Positions 29,430 to 39,042 are shown, numbered from the stretch's first letter. The stretch is 64,000 nucleotides of DNA from Alginatibacterium sediminis (GCF_003610775.1 NZ_RAQO01000002.1:158509-222508); one strand, 5' to 3'. Made by a program: numbers and translations. The notes: generated by a model not told the origin, from the sequence alone.

Positions 29430-30638
29430 ATGAAAAACACTACGATCAGCTTGTCGATGCTCGCATCCGCGTTTTTAGCCTTCGCTAACATGCCCGCGCA
29501 TGCAGACGACAAACAAAGCCAAGAGCCGGCCCCAATGGTTGAGCTTAATGGTCAATCTTATCCTGGCTTATCCCCGCTAGGTCCTGTACCCGTGCCACTA
29601 GACAACCCAATGACAGACGCAAAGGTTGAATTGGGTAAGGTTCTCTTTTTTGACGGTAAACTTGGTGGTGATACTTCAACTCCTTGCTCGGCTTGTCACA
29701 ATCCGGCATTAGGTTGGGATTTCCCAACTGACCTATCCTTAGGTTATCCGGGTACCGTGCACTGGCGTAACAGTCAAACCATCATTAACTCAGCTTATTA
29801 CGGTAATTTGTTTTGGGCGGGATCTTCAAAATCACTTGAAGGACAAGCTAAAAGCGCCGCCAAAGGTGGCGTTGCCGGCAATGGTGAAGACGACTTAATG
29901 GAAGCACGCTTAGCATTGGTGCCTGAGTATGTGAAAGCCTTTAATGAAGTCTTTGGCGACAACTATCCCAAGGTGAGTAATGCGTGGAAAGCCATCGCTG
30001 CTTTTGAGCGCACCTTAGTCCAAACCGATACACCATTAGATAGCTATTTAGCTGGCGACAAAAGTGCCTTAAGTCAGCAGCAAATTGAAGGGAAAGCATT
30101 GTTTGAAGGCAAAGCGAATTGCATAGCCTGCCATAACGGAGCGCTTGCATCTGATCAAAAGAACTACAACGTGGGTGTACCTAGTAACCTTCGCTGGGAG
30201 TCGGATGCACTTGCTCAAATTACCTTCCGCTATGAGCTGTATGCCAAAGGTAGTAACGAGAAAATGTATCGCGAGACTAAGTCAGACCCGGGTGTCTACT
30301 TCCGCGGAAAACGCAAAGACATGAAGGGTAAGTTCCGTACTCCAAGTTTACGCTACACCCTGTACACCGCGCCTTATATGCACAACGGCACGCTTGCAAC
30401 CTTAGCTGATGTTGTCGATTTCTATAATTTGGGTGGTGTTGCTGCCGATGGCCGTAGCTCAAGCTTTAAAACCAAGAGCGATTTGATCAAACCACTTGGA
30501 CTTGATGATGCTGAAAAAGCTGCTCTAGTTTCGTTTGTTGAAGCCTTTTCCGGGGAGAAAATGACAATGACTCCGCCGAAAGTTCCAGGTTACCAACGCC
30601 TATTTAGTGAAGAACAACTTGCCGAGGTGAAAAAATGA
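29430..30638 (+). CDS. idrP2: Second di-heme cytochrome c peroxidase of the iodate reductase cluster
   Basis: A 402-residue periplasmic peroxidase-family protein. The signal peptide ends near AHADD. Heme sites are C86-x-x-C89-H90 (CSACH) and C231-x-x-C234-H235 (CIACH). The segment WAGSSKSLEGQA matches the family block around the peroxidatic site, and TAPYMHNGTLATLADVV the C-terminal block. The ATG at 29430 follows AAGGAG, 10 bases after the previous stop. It is clearly diverged from the first peroxidase rather than a recent duplicate. It overlaps idrB by four bases (ATGA), which ties it to the reductase. Paralogue numbering is arbitrary. Confidence 0.86.
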   Translation: MKNTTISLSMLASAFLAFANMPAHADDKQSQEPAPMVELNGQSYPGLSPLGPVPVPLDNPMTDAKVELGKVLFFDGKLGGDTSTPCSACHNPALGWDFPTDLSLGYPGTVHWRNSQTIINSAYYGNLFWAGSSKSLEGQAKSAAKGGVAGNGEDDLMEARLALVPEYVKAFNEVFGDNYPKVSNAWKAIAAFERTLVQTDTPLDSYLAGDKSALSQQQIEGKALFEGKANCIACHNGALASDQKNYNVGVPSNLRWESDALAQITFRYELYAKGSNEKMYRETKSDPGVYFRGKRKDMKGKFRTPSLRYTLYTAPYMHNGTLATLADVVDFYNLGGVAADGRSSSFKTKSDLIKPLGLDDAEKAALVSFVEAFSGEKMTMTPPKVPGYQRLFSEEQLAEVKK

Positions 30639-31228
30639 TTTTCGACAAAAAGAAGCGTAAGGAAAGCGCAGAGGAGCACGGCAAGTGTATGCTATCTCGA
30701 CGCGAGTTCTTGATGTATTCAGGAGCAAGCGCAGGGGCAGCAAGCATTATGTCGATTACTTTGTTCCCTGGCACTGCTCAAGCCAAACAAACCAAAGCAC
30801 GCGTTGTTGGCTATCCGCGGATGAACATTGGGAAATTAAGCGCGCTTAAAGAAAATGAGCCCGTTTATTTCAACTATCCCGATGACGGACCCAACTCGCA
30901 AGCCATTCTAGTTAAAATGGATGTCCCTGCCGGCGGTGGTCTTGGTGAAAAACAAGACGTGGTTGGTTTCTCATTAATGTGTACTCACCAAGGAGGACCA
31001 TTGATCGGACAATACAAAGTTGTGGGCGAACACCGTGTGTTAGGCCAATGTCCATTCCATCTGTCTACCTTTGATATGCGACGCCACGGAATAATTGTTA
31101 GTGGTCAAGCCTATGAAAGCTTGCCTCAGGTGTTACTTGAGCTAGACGGTGATGACATTTATGCGGTTGGGATTATGGGGCTGCTATTTGGCAGAACTGA
31201 CAATATTATCGCGATGCAGGAGGCCTAA
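30635..31228 (+). CDS. idrB: Rieske iron-sulfur subunit of an iodate-reductase/arsenite-oxidase-type enzyme
   Basis: A 197-residue small subunit. A twin-arginine signal, SRREFLMYSGASAG, lies at residues 21-34, with a cleavable region ending ATAQA-like (TAQAKQ) near 51. The Rieske [2Fe-2S] ligands are C116 and H118 (CTHQGG) and C139 and H142 (CPFH). The second cysteine pair that forms a disulfide in bc1-type Rieske proteins is absent. It carries electrons between cytochrome c and the large subunit, and probably brings IdrA through the Tat pore, since IdrA lacks a signal. The gene is directly followed by idrA. Confidence 0.88.
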   Translation: MIFDKKKRKESAEEHGKCMLSRREFLMYSGASAGAASIMSITLFPGTAQAKQTKARVVGYPRMNIGKLSALKENEPVYFNYPDDGPNSQAILVKMDVPAGGGLGEKQDVVGFSLMCTHQGGPLIGQYKVVGEHRVLGQCPFHLSTFDMRRHGIIVSGQAYESLPQVLLELDGDDIYAVGIMGLLFGRTDNIIAMQEA

Positions 31229-31230
31229 TC

Positions 31231-33927
31231 ATGACGACTAATTTTTATATACCTGAAGACCATGCACCGCTACCGCCAGCCAATGCTGATGTCATAACCA
31301 CGGCTTGCGATTATTGTATTGTAGCTTGCGGCTACAAAGTATATCGCTGGGGTTTAGAGCAGCCTAATGGTGGGCTTGGCGCTGATGAAAACGCCTTTGG
31401 GGTTCAATTTCCGACAGCTCCCTTACAGTCTTGGGTTGCACCGGCGCAGCACAACGTGGTTATGCACCAAGGTAAACCGCACAATATTGTCATTGTCCCT
31501 GATAAAGACGCTAAAGCGGTCAACAAGACTGGTGACTCATCCATGCGCGGTGGCTTACTGGCTCAAAAACTCTACAACCCATCAACCGGTACTCGCGACC
31601 GTTTAACCCAACCATTGGTGCGTATTGGCGGTAGTTTACAGCCCGTGCCTTGGGATTTCGCTCTTGAAATCGCAGCTGAAGTTGGACGCCATGTTATTGA
31701 TAATCATGGTGCGAACGCTTATTGCGTAAAAACCTACTCATATCAATATATTGAAAATACATACGCGATAACCAAGTACGCCTTACGACATGTGAATACG
31801 GCAAACTTTAGTTTCCATGACACACCGAGTGATGTGACATCAACCCCGGGCTTTAGAGATGCCGGCTTTGATAACTTTGGACCGAGTTACGATGACTGGG
31901 GCGCTGCAGATACCTTAATGATCTGCGGTACTGACCCTTACGAAACTAAAACCATTATCTTTACTCAATTCATTATGCCAGCGGTACAACGCGGCATGAA
32001 AACTGTGATTCTGAACCCTCGCGAAACAGCTGGTATTGCCTGGTTGAAGAAACAGGGTGGTTTACACATCGATCTCAACCCAGGCTCTGACACACTAGTT
32101 GTAGGTGCAATCATTCGCATCATTCTAGAAAACGGCTGGCAGGATAACGAGTGGATTGAGAACTGGGTAAATAACAAATGGGAATCAAGTTCAGGCTTCG
32201 GGCAAGGTACGCGAAACACACCTTGGCAGTGGCGTACAACTTGGGGCAAATTCCAAACTGATGGTTTCGAAGACTATAAAAAATGGAACTTGGCGCAAAA
32301 GGAATATGACCCTGAGTATGCCGCCCAAATGGCTGGCATCGACGTCGACAAGCTATTCTTAGCCGCAGAAATGCTGGCTAAGCCTGATGGTGACAAACGC
32401 CCTCGCGCATCAATTGGTATCGAGAAAGGCTTTTATTGGTCAAACAATACCGGGAATACCAACGCGATTTCTGCTTTGGCGTCGGTGATTGGTACGGGTG
32501 GACGAGAAGGCCGAGTGATTGGTCGCTTTGGTGGTCACCAACGTGGTGGGCAATCTGGTGGTAAACTTCCACGTAATAAGTCTCCTGAGAAAGTACCTGG
32601 TCGCAGACGTCGCGCCATTGATACCGACCGCTATTTGTATTCCGGTCATACCCGTATGGCACATGTTATTGGAACCACTTGGATCCAAGCCATGTGTGGT
32701 AGCCAAGGCTTACAGAAAAAGTTTTGGGAACTCACAACGGCCAATCCGCACCAAGTTTATACCTACGACAAACAAGAGATTATCGATACACTCAAAGCTC
32801 GTGCAGACTCAGGTGGCATGGTTGTTATTAACCAAGACATCTATTTACGCGACCCAATTGGGGCGAAGTTTGCAGATATCGTGTTCCCTGCTGCAACCTG
32901 GGGCGAAGTCGACTTTATGCGTGCTAATGGCGAGCGTCGCTTACGTCTTTACCAGAAATTTGCTGACGCTCCTGGGCATGCAAAACCCGATTGGTGGATC
33001 ATTTCACAATTGGCTAAACGTATGGGTTATGACGGCTTTGATTGGGAAAACTCCAACGATGTCGCCGAAGAAGCCTCACGCTTTAGTCGTGGTAGCCGTA
33101 AAGATTTCAATATGATCAAAGTAGCTGCTCACGCGGAAGGTAAAACTCTGCATGAGAAGCTTAGAGAATACGGTACTGACGGCATACAAGGTCCGGTTTT
33201 CTACAACTATGATACCAAGAAATTGGTGGGCACCAAACGCTTGCACGACACCGAAATGACCAGTGAAGAACTGGCAGAAAAAGGCTTAAGTGATGGACCT
33301 CAAGGTGCAAACGTACTGAAGAAGCAACTCACAGCCTTTAACAGCCAAACCGGTAAAGTTAATTTGCAGAAACACCCTTGGGGCTTATTTAGTGACTTTT
33401 ACGCTTGGCTACAACCTCGCGAAGACGAACTTTGGTTCTCCAATGGCCGCATTAATGAAATCTGGCAATCAGGCTTCGATGATGTTGAACGCCGTGCCTA
33501 CGTGATGCAACGCTGGCCAGAAAACTGGGTTGAAATCCACCCAGAAGACGCTAAAAAGCGGGGGATTGAATCGGGTGATCAGGTCATGATGTATTCAGAC
33601 CGGGTAGCTAACTTTAAAGATACGATTCTGGGTGTTCATGGCGACGACTTCCAATTTACCAAGCTTATGGAAAACGGACACATCAAATTGGATAAAGCCG
33701 CCGTCACGGCAGTTGCGATTGTAACTGAGTCAACCAAGCAAGGTTGCTTATACGCCAATATGATCGATATGCGTCAACCAAGTAACGCCTTAACCACTCG
33801 CGTAGTCGACCAAATTAGCGGCAACTACAACTATAAAATGGGTGTCGCTAATATTAAGAAACTTGGCGAATCGAAATATAAACATGAATTCAGAGCGTTC
33901 TCTTTTGCGCCGCGAAACATTGTTTAG
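31231..33927 (+). CDS. idrA: Molybdopterin large subunit, iodate reductase IdrA type (arsenite oxidase superfamily)
   Basis: An 898-residue DMSO-reductase-family enzyme closest to AioA/IdrA by eye. LPPANAD, then C26-x2-C29-x3-C33 (CDYCIVACGYKVYRW); the fourth cluster position lies in SSMRGG (103-108) with serine and no cysteine, as expected for a [3Fe-4S] cluster. VVPDK-like IVPDK and NGRINEIWQSGFDD also match AioA. In AioA, arsenite binding uses a His and Glu in an ECHATREMG segment; the aligned part here reads DVTSTPGFRDAGF, so these are lost, while R432 and H436 (RFGGH) remain. With the Rieske and two peroxidase genes, iodate is the best-supported substrate. No signal peptide; export with IdrB. 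Confidence 0.86.
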   Translation: MTTNFYIPEDHAPLPPANADVITTACDYCIVACGYKVYRWGLEQPNGGLGADENAFGVQFPTAPLQSWVAPAQHNVVMHQGKPHNIVIVPDKDAKAVNKTGDSSMRGGLLAQKLYNPSTGTRDRLTQPLVRIGGSLQPVPWDFALEIAAEVGRHVIDNHGANAYCVKTYSYQYIENTYAITKYALRHVNTANFSFHDTPSDVTSTPGFRDAGFDNFGPSYDDWGAADTLMICGTDPYETKTIIFTQFIMPAVQRGMKTVILNPRETAGIAWLKKQGGLHIDLNPGSDTLVVGAIIRIILENGWQDNEWIENWVNNKWESSSGFGQGTRNTPWQWRTTWGKFQTDGFEDYKKWNLAQKEYDPEYAAQMAGIDVDKLFLAAEMLAKPDGDKRPRASIGIEKGFYWSNNTGNTNAISALASVIGTGGREGRVIGRFGGHQRGGQSGGKLPRNKSPEKVPGRRRRAIDTDRYLYSGHTRMAHVIGTTWIQAMCGSQGLQKKFWELTTANPHQVYTYDKQEIIDTLKARADSGGMVVINQDIYLRDPIGAKFADIVFPAATWGEVDFMRANGERRLRLYQKFADAPGHAKPDWWIISQLAKRMGYDGFDWENSNDVAEEASRFSRGSRKDFNMIKVAAHAEGKTLHEKLREYGTDGIQGPVFYNYDTKKLVGTKRLHDTEMTSEELAEKGLSDGPQGANVLKKQLTAFNSQTGKVNLQKHPWGLFSDFYAWLQPREDELWFSNGRINEIWQSGFDDVERRAYVMQRWPENWVEIHPEDAKKRGIESGDQVMMYSDRVANFKDTILGVHGDDFQFTKLMENGHIKLDKAAVTAVAIVTESTKQGCLYANMIDMRQPSNALTTRVVDQISGNYNYKMGVANIKKLGESKYKHEFRAFSFAPRNIV

Positions 33928-33948
33928 CGCTTCGATTGCATGATGGAT

Positions 33949-33975
33949 GAAGGGGCTCGCCCCTTCTTTTTTTTT
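33949..33975 (+). terminator. Strong terminator between idrA and the cytochrome c gene
   Basis: The stem GAAGGGG pairs with CCCCTTC around a CTCG loop and is followed by nine T. The T run ends 13 bases before the cytochrome c start codon, and the ribosome site ACAAGGA begins right after it. Confidence 0.88.
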
Positions 33976-33988
33976 ACAAGGAAAACCA

Positions 33989-34294
33989 ATGTTATTAAAA
34001 AATGTTTCTTCGGCTTTTTGGCTTGGCGTCATTTTGAGTACAAGTTCAGCCTTTGCAGCTGATATTGCCGAAGGTCAAACTAAATCAGCGATGTGCATCG
34101 CTTGTCACGGCGCCAATGGTATTTCGAACGCAGAAATTTACCCCAACTTAGCGGGTCAAAAAGCCACCTATTTGGAAAAGCAAATTATCGCATTCAAAGA
34201 CGGGACGCGTATTGATCCAACTATGGCCGCAATGACGGCGACTTTAACACCCGAAGATATCGCTAACATTGCAGCATTCTACTCAAGCCTTTAA
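33989..34294 (+). CDS. Small class I cytochrome c
   Basis: A 101-residue periplasmic monoheme cytochrome of the c553/c5-like type. The signal peptide ends near SSAFAAD, the heme site is CIACH, and the family-like blocks YPNLAGQKATYLEKQ and IANIAAFYSSL follow. The ATG at 33989 follows AAGGA; an in-frame ATG 14 codons upstream lies inside the terminator and is unlikely. It sits last in the idr cluster and could pass electrons from the respiratory chain to IdrAB or the peroxidases (inference). Confidence 0.87.
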   Translation: MLLKNVSSAFWLGVILSTSSAFAADIAEGQTKSAMCIACHGANGISNAEIYPNLAGQKATYLEKQIIAFKDGTRIDPTMAAMTATLTPEDIANIAAFYSSL

Positions 34295-34324
34295 TTAATT
34301 TTAGTAACCTCTTTGCCCAGTCAA

Positions 34325-34443
34325 GGCATTGAGGTCCTTATGAGTCGTATATAAATTTGCTTGGATCAAGGTAACAACGCAGTTACTAGTTAAGCTACTA
34401 ACACCGTTTTGGACGCTGATTAAATATTTGTAGATTGGGTATA
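34325..34443 (+). repeat. Degenerate MITE-like element, copy 2
   Basis: About 119 bases similar to copy 1: shared AGTCGTATATA, GCAGTTACTAGTTAAGCTA and a GACGCTGATTAAAT-like end. The right end reads GATTGGGTATA and the left inverted repeat is eroded. It lies between the cytochrome c gene and tex, in the same orientation as the other copies. Confidence 0.6.
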
Positions 34444-34551
34444 AGCTCCTAAATTGCCAACCATCCCCTCAATACAGTGAATACGGTAAAGCCATTTGCC
34501 AATTGCTCGGAATATATCTAAGGTGGTGCAAACCATTTTTGTGAGCCCTCG

Positions 34552-36876
34552 ATGTCTGAACATACTCAATTTTCCGTAAAAATTTCACGCCAGATTGCCA
34601 GCGAAATTGGGTGTAAGCCCCAACAAGTAGAAGCTACTTTAGCGCTCATAGATGAAGGCTGTACGATCCCATTTATCGCTCGCTACCGCAAAGAGAAAAC
34701 CGGTGGTTTAGATGATGAGCAATTGCGTACCCTTGAGAGTCGCCTTGCCTACTTGACTGAATTTGAACAGCGCCGAGTTGTCATCATTAAAGCGATCGAG
34801 GAGCTAGGCCAACTTGATCCTAACTTACTGAACAAAATTAATGGCGCTAGTAGTAAAACCGAGTTAGAAGATTTGTACCTGCCTTACAAAAGTAAGCGCC
34901 GTACCAAAGGTCAAATTGCAATTGAAGCCGGCCTTGGTGAGTTAGCTAAACAGCTATTCCAAAACCCCAATCAGGTTCCAGAGCTTTTGGCGAAGAGTTA
35001 CCTCAATGAGAAAGCCGGCTTTAGCGATGTAAAATTAGTGCTTGATGGCGCCCGCTCCATTCTGGCTGAGCAGTTTGCAACCGATTCCCAGCTTATTGGC
35101 AAACTGCGAAAACTACTAGAGAAGCACGCATCTTTGGTGAGTCGCCTCGTTCCAGCGAAGGAGCAAGAAGCGCAAAAGTTCCGTGATTACTTTGATTATC
35201 AGGAATTGATATCAAAGCTTCCATCGCATCGTGCACTGGCGCTACTTCGCGGTAAACAAGCTGGATATTTACGTTTAAAGCTAGCACTACCTGAGCATTT
35301 AGGCCCGCAAGCAGCAATTGAGTTGATTGCTAATCATCTTCAAATCCGAAGCAGTACGAATGCCCGAGACTCTTGGTTAACATCCGTCGTTAGTAGTTGC
35401 TGGCAAACCAAGCTTAGCCCTAGTTTGGAAACTGAACTCATCGCTAAACTACGTCAACGCAGTGAGCAAGAAGCAATTTCAGTGTTTGCTAAGAACCTGA
35501 AAGACTTGTTACTCGCAGCCCCCGCTGGTACCAAAACAACCTTAGCTTTAGATCCTGGGCTACGGACGGGAGTTAAAGTTGCGGTTGTTGATGCAACCGG
35601 CAAAGTACTTGATACAGATACTATTTTCCCACATGCACCAAGAAATCAGTGGAGTCAGAGTTTATCACTGATAGAAAAACTGGTGAAAAAGCATAGCGTT
35701 GAGCTCATCAGTATCGGCAATGGTACCGCCTCCCGCGAAACCGAGAAGCTAGTTGCAGAAATGCAAAGCAAAATGGGGGCAAGCAACTTACAGCGAGTCA
35801 TGGTGAGTGAAGCCGGTGCCTCAGTCTATTCTGCGTCAAAGTTGGCAGCCCAAGAGTTTCCGAATATGGACGTCACCTTGCGCGGAGCCGTTTCTATTGG
35901 CCGACGTCTACAAGACCCACTTGCAGAACTAGTTAAGATTGATCCCAAAGCCATTGGGGTCGGACAATATCAACATGACGTTAACCAAGTTGATCTTAAT
36001 AGACAACTAGACACCGTAGTTGAAGACTGTGTAAATGCAGTGGGCGTTGAACTTAATAGCGCTTCAGCTCCCTTGCTTTCGCATGTTTCAGGCTTGAGTG
36101 CTAGCTTAGCTGAGAATATCGTGGCATACCGCGACCTTAATGGTGCATTTAGCGCACGTTCACAACTCAAGAAGGTACCACGCCTTGGTCCTAAAGCCTT
36201 TGAACAAGCCGCCGGATTTTTGCGCATCCGAGGAGCAAAAAACCCTCTCGATAACAGTGGCGTGCATCCCGAGGCCTATCCTATAGTTAAAGCCATGCAA
36301 CAAGACAGCGGCCTAAAAATAGATGAACTACTCAATAACTCTAAGCAGCTAGAACAATTGGATTTAGGCCAATATGTGAATGATCAATTTGGTCTGCCTA
36401 CGGTTAAAGATGTGGTTGCTGAACTCGAAAAGCCCGGTCGAGACCCTCGTCCAGAATTTAAAACGGCTAGCTTTAAAGATGGGGTCGAAACCATCAACGA
36501 TCTTGCTCCAAACCAAAGACTTGAAGGTGTCGTAACCAACGTTACCAATTTTGGCGCTTTTGTAGACATCGGGGTGCATCAAGATGGCTTGGTTCACATA
36601 TCAATGCTCGCAGATGGCTTTGTTAAAGATCCGCACTTAATCGTCAAAGCTGGCGACATAGTTAAAGTAACGGTGCTAGAAGTGGACATTCAGCGCAAGC
36701 GTATTGCTTTAAGCATGCGTAGTGAGGTAGTAAGCGCGCAAACGGTGAAACCGAGTCAAGCACCAATGGCGAAGTCATCAACAAACCATAGAATTAAAGC
36801 GCCAACAAAGAAACAAAGCAAGCCAACTAACAGTGCATTTGCAGATGCATTTGCCACGCTAAAAAATAGTGACTAA
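34552..36876 (+). CDS. tex: Transcription accessory protein Tex
   Basis: A 774-residue cytoplasmic RNA-binding protein. It has a helical N-terminal domain, a YqgF-like RNase H fold ([17 protein letters not shown] at about 330), helix-hairpin-helix segments, and a C-terminal S1 domain with [17 protein letters not shown] near 660. Ends in a lysine-rich tail. The length agrees with Tex of other gammaproteobacteria. It converges on the next gene with a 4-base overlap of the two stops. Confidence 0.96.
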   Translation: MSEHTQFSVKISRQIASEIGCKPQQVEATLALIDEGCTIPFIARYRKEKTGGLDDEQLRTLESRLAYLTEFEQRRVVIIKAIEELGQLDPNLLNKINGASSKTELEDLYLPYKSKRRTKGQIAIEAGLGELAKQLFQNPNQVPELLAKSYLNEKAGFSDVKLVLDGARSILAEQFATDSQLIGKLRKLLEKHASLVSRLVPAKEQEAQKFRDYFDYQELISKLPSHRALALLRGKQAGYLRLKLALPEHLGPQAAIELIANHLQIRSSTNARDSWLTSVVSSCWQTKLSPSLETELIAKLRQRSEQEAISVFAKNLKDLLLAAPAGTKTTLALDPGLRTGVKVAVVDATGKVLDTDTIFPHAPRNQWSQSLSLIEKLVKKHSVELISIGNGTASRETEKLVAEMQSKMGASNLQRVMVSEAGASVYSASKLAAQEFPNMDVTLRGAVSIGRRLQDPLAELVKIDPKAIGVGQYQHDVNQVDLNRQLDTVVEDCVNAVGVELNSASAPLLSHVSGLSASLAENIVAYRDLNGAFSARSQLKKVPRLGPKAFEQAAGFLRIRGAKNPLDNSGVHPEAYPIVKAMQQDSGLKIDELLNNSKQLEQLDLGQYVNDQFGLPTVKDVVAELEKPGRDPRPEFKTASFKDGVETINDLAPNQRLEGVVTNVTNFGAFVDIGVHQDGLVHISMLADGFVKDPHLIVKAGDIVKVTVLEVDIQRKRIALSMRSEVVSAQTVKPSQAPMAKSSTNHRIKAPTKKQSKPTNSAFADAFATLKNSD

Positions 36877-37838
36877 GCTGTAATCGAAAGGTTAGGCCGC
36901 GCAATCTCTAAGTTTGCATAACTGTTTTGATAGCGGTTTTGAATAGTTGAAATGCGCTCATCCATAGATTCCTTGATTGCAGCATAGTTTCTTTCAAAGG
37001 TTTCTTGGCTGTTTTTAGGTTCTAACTCAAATGGCGTGAATGGTTCGAATTCACTATCGGTCGAGGATTTTTTTTCTGGTTCAGGAAACGCTTGTAGTTG
37101 TCCCGCAGTTTGAGTCGCTTGCGCTTCGTCATCGGATTCTTGCGAGCCTTCTATCTGTTCCCTTTTCTGTGCTGCAAGTTCGCGTTGCGCTGCTGCGAGT
37201 TGACTTGCGGCTTGAGAAGCCACTTGCCGATCAGCTGCCGACATTTGACTAGGAGCTTGAGCCGCACGCTTAACTTGACGCATCTTGTCGATAGTCGCTT
37301 GCGGGTCATTGGCTATCGGAGCGACATCAATGCTGACTTCGCCATCAACTTTATAATTTTTACCGTCAGGACCACGCTCATAAGTATAACTAGGCGCTGA
37401 AGCATATTGTCCTCCAGCCGCAGCGTGTTGCTGTTCATGGGTTTCAACTTCGAGAGAACGTTTCTCAAGCTCACGAACTTTGGCCTGTTCTTGCTCGCTT
37501 AATTGATTACCAGCGTTCGGGTTTTGCTGTTTAGCGTCAGACTGGCTTGAGTCTTGTTGTGAACCAGATTGCCCATCGTTTGGGTCATCAGGAATTCGCA
37601 GGTCGTCATTGATATTCGCAGCTTCAACTTTGTTGGATTCTTGTTGTTGGGTTGCTGGCGGTTGGGTACTGCTCTTAAAGTTATCTTTTTGCGAGCCCAC
37701 TTGCGATTCTTTGGCGTAGGGTGATAACTCTTTGGTCGGTGGGATAACCTCACGTAGCAATTTATCACGGCGCGCACTATCAGTCGGCGGGTTAACCGCT
37801 AACGGAATCATGTTGGGCGCTGTGACATTGATATTCAA
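36873..37838 (-). CDS. SprA-type putative metalloprotease
   Basis: A 321-residue protein of the SprA-related family of unknown role. A long Gln/Ser/Pro-rich N-terminal region is followed by the metal-protease-like motif H134-E-Q-Q-H138 in [11 protein letters not shown] and the family block [20 protein letters not shown] basic coiled segment follows ([13 protein letters not shown]). The start appears to be TTG with AAGGTG seven bases upstream; an ATG nine codons inside is the alternative. It lies 2 bases after a small gene that probably encodes a partner. No signal peptide is seen. Confidence 0.82.
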   Translation of the reverse strand: MNINVTAPNMIPLAVNPPTDSARRDKLLREVIPPTKELSPYAKESQVGSQKDNFKSSTQPPATQQQESNKVEAANINDDLRIPDDPNDGQSGSQQDSSQSDAKQQNPNAGNQLSEQEQAKVRELEKRSLEVETHEQQHAAAGGQYASAPSYTYERGPDGKNYKVDGEVSIDVAPIANDPQATIDKMRQVKRAAQAPSQMSAADRQVASQAASQLAAAQRELAAQKREQIEGSQESDDEAQATQTAGQLQAFPEPEKKSSTDSEFEPFTPFELEPKNSQETFERNYAAIKESMDERISTIQNRYQNSYANLEIARPNLSITA

Positions 37839-37840
37839 AA

Positions 37841-38086
37841 TTACACCTTAATATCGATTAATGTTCCTAAGGCTTCGTCAGCAGCAGCGATAATTTTTGC
37901 GCCGATGCGAGCACTATGCTCAGCCTCAGTTAAATGAATTATTGATTCGGTAAGCGGCTGTGTTGTTTGCCCTTTATCGACCAATGATGAACTCGCTATT
38001 TGCTGAGCATTATTAGCGATTTTTTGGTCCGCTTCACGCAGTAGTTGTAAGCCTGATTGGCTCGCCGAATTACCTGTAATCTGCAT
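37841..38086 (-). CDS. Small conserved protein upstream of the SprA-type gene
   Basis: 81 residues, beginning MQITGNSASQSGLQLLREADQ. The pattern of alternating small and Gln/Asn residues (ANNAQQIASSS) recalls the N-terminal helix of flagellar rod or hook proteins, but the match is weak and there are no flagellar genes here. It ends just before the SprA-type start codon, so the two are translationally linked. No function is assigned. Confidence 0.7.
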   Translation of the reverse strand: MQITGNSASQSGLQLLREADQKIANNAQQIASSSLVDKGQTTQPLTESIIHLTEAEHSARIGAKIIAAADEALGTLIDIKV

Positions 38087-38240
38087 GTTTACCGCCTAAG
38101 CTGTTCACTTTTAGCATACCTTAAAAAGCGCTCTGTGTTAGATGCTAATTCGACGACTGCTAGTCTTGAGTCGATGCAACCAACAACAAGTAGTTAAAAA
38201 GTCGCAATCTGCCGTCCACAATTATAACAAATGATTAATA

Positions 38241-38999
38241 TTACGCCAGTAAATGCCGCTTTATTGCACTACAAAATTCGGCAGGATCAGAGATAAAAGG
38301 TGCGTGGGACGCATCGCGGAACACAAGTTGTTGCGCATTTGAGTTAAGTTCTCTTATTTTTTCAATAGCTTGACGCGGAACAAGACGATCTAAATAGCCG
38401 TAAACTTGGATAAACGGAAGCTCAATTTGACCAAGCTGTGAACGCAAATCGCTATTTTTTAGCAAGGCTAAACTTTGTTCCAAGGTTTGTTGACTGGGCA
38501 CAGGCTTAGTTTCCAGCCAAGTTCGCAGCTGCTTAATCTCAGCTTTTGCATGGGGGCTGCCCATTGCTTGAATTGCCATAAACTGATTTAAGGTTCGCTT
38601 AAAATTTTGGCTTAATCCTTTAGCAAACTGTTCTAAAACGCTTGCCTGCATTCCGGGCCACTGCGCTTGTTGCTCAAAGCAAGGGCTTGCGGCAACGGTC
38701 ACCAAAGCTTGGACTCGTTGTGGATAGGTGATGGCGATATTAGTTGCGACTAAACCTCCGAGAGACCAACCAACAAAAATTGCCTTCTGCGGTAGGTTTT
38801 CTAGAACTAACTTACAGATGTTATCGAGACTATAATCGTCGGTTGCCAAAGCATTACCAAAACCAGGTAGGTCTAGACAGTGCAGTTTAAAATGAGGTTC
38901 TAGCTCCCCACGAATACCTTGCCAAATTTCTGAGTTCATTCCCCAGCCGTGGATCAACACCAAATCTGGTCTATTGATATTTGAGTCGATAGTTAACAA
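38241..38999 (-). CDS. bioH: Pimeloyl-ACP methyl ester carboxylesterase
   Basis: A 252-residue alpha/beta hydrolase that removes the methyl group from pimeloyl-ACP methyl ester in biotin synthesis. LIHGWGMNSEIW gives the oxyanion region. The nucleophile is S79 in GWSLGG, the acid is Asp in YGYLDRLVP, and the histidine is in DASHAPF. Divergent from the ComF-family gene, the order often seen for bioH and gntX/comF in gammaproteobacteria. Confidence 0.92.
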   Translation of the reverse strand: MLTIDSNINRPDLVLIHGWGMNSEIWQGIRGELEPHFKLHCLDLPGFGNALATDDYSLDNICKLVLENLPQKAIFVGWSLGGLVATNIAITYPQRVQALVTVAASPCFEQQAQWPGMQASVLEQFAKGLSQNFKRTLNQFMAIQAMGSPHAKAEIKQLRTWLETKPVPSQQTLEQSLALLKNSDLRSQLGQIELPFIQVYGYLDRLVPRQAIEKIRELNSNAQQLVFRDASHAPFISDPAEFCSAIKRHLLA

Positions 39000-39042
39000 A
39001 ATAGCCTACACTAATTAGATTGAACGCCAATACTAACGGAAG

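Noticed and set aside
32519..33115. A 198-codon frame inside idrA
   Set aside because: It is an alternative frame of idrA without any motif; idrA itself is intact through this part.
31231..33927. Annotation as plain arsenite oxidase AioA
   Set aside because: Pocket His and Glu are not conserved and two di-heme peroxidases accompany the genes, which fits iodate reductase better; no arsenic resistance genes are near.
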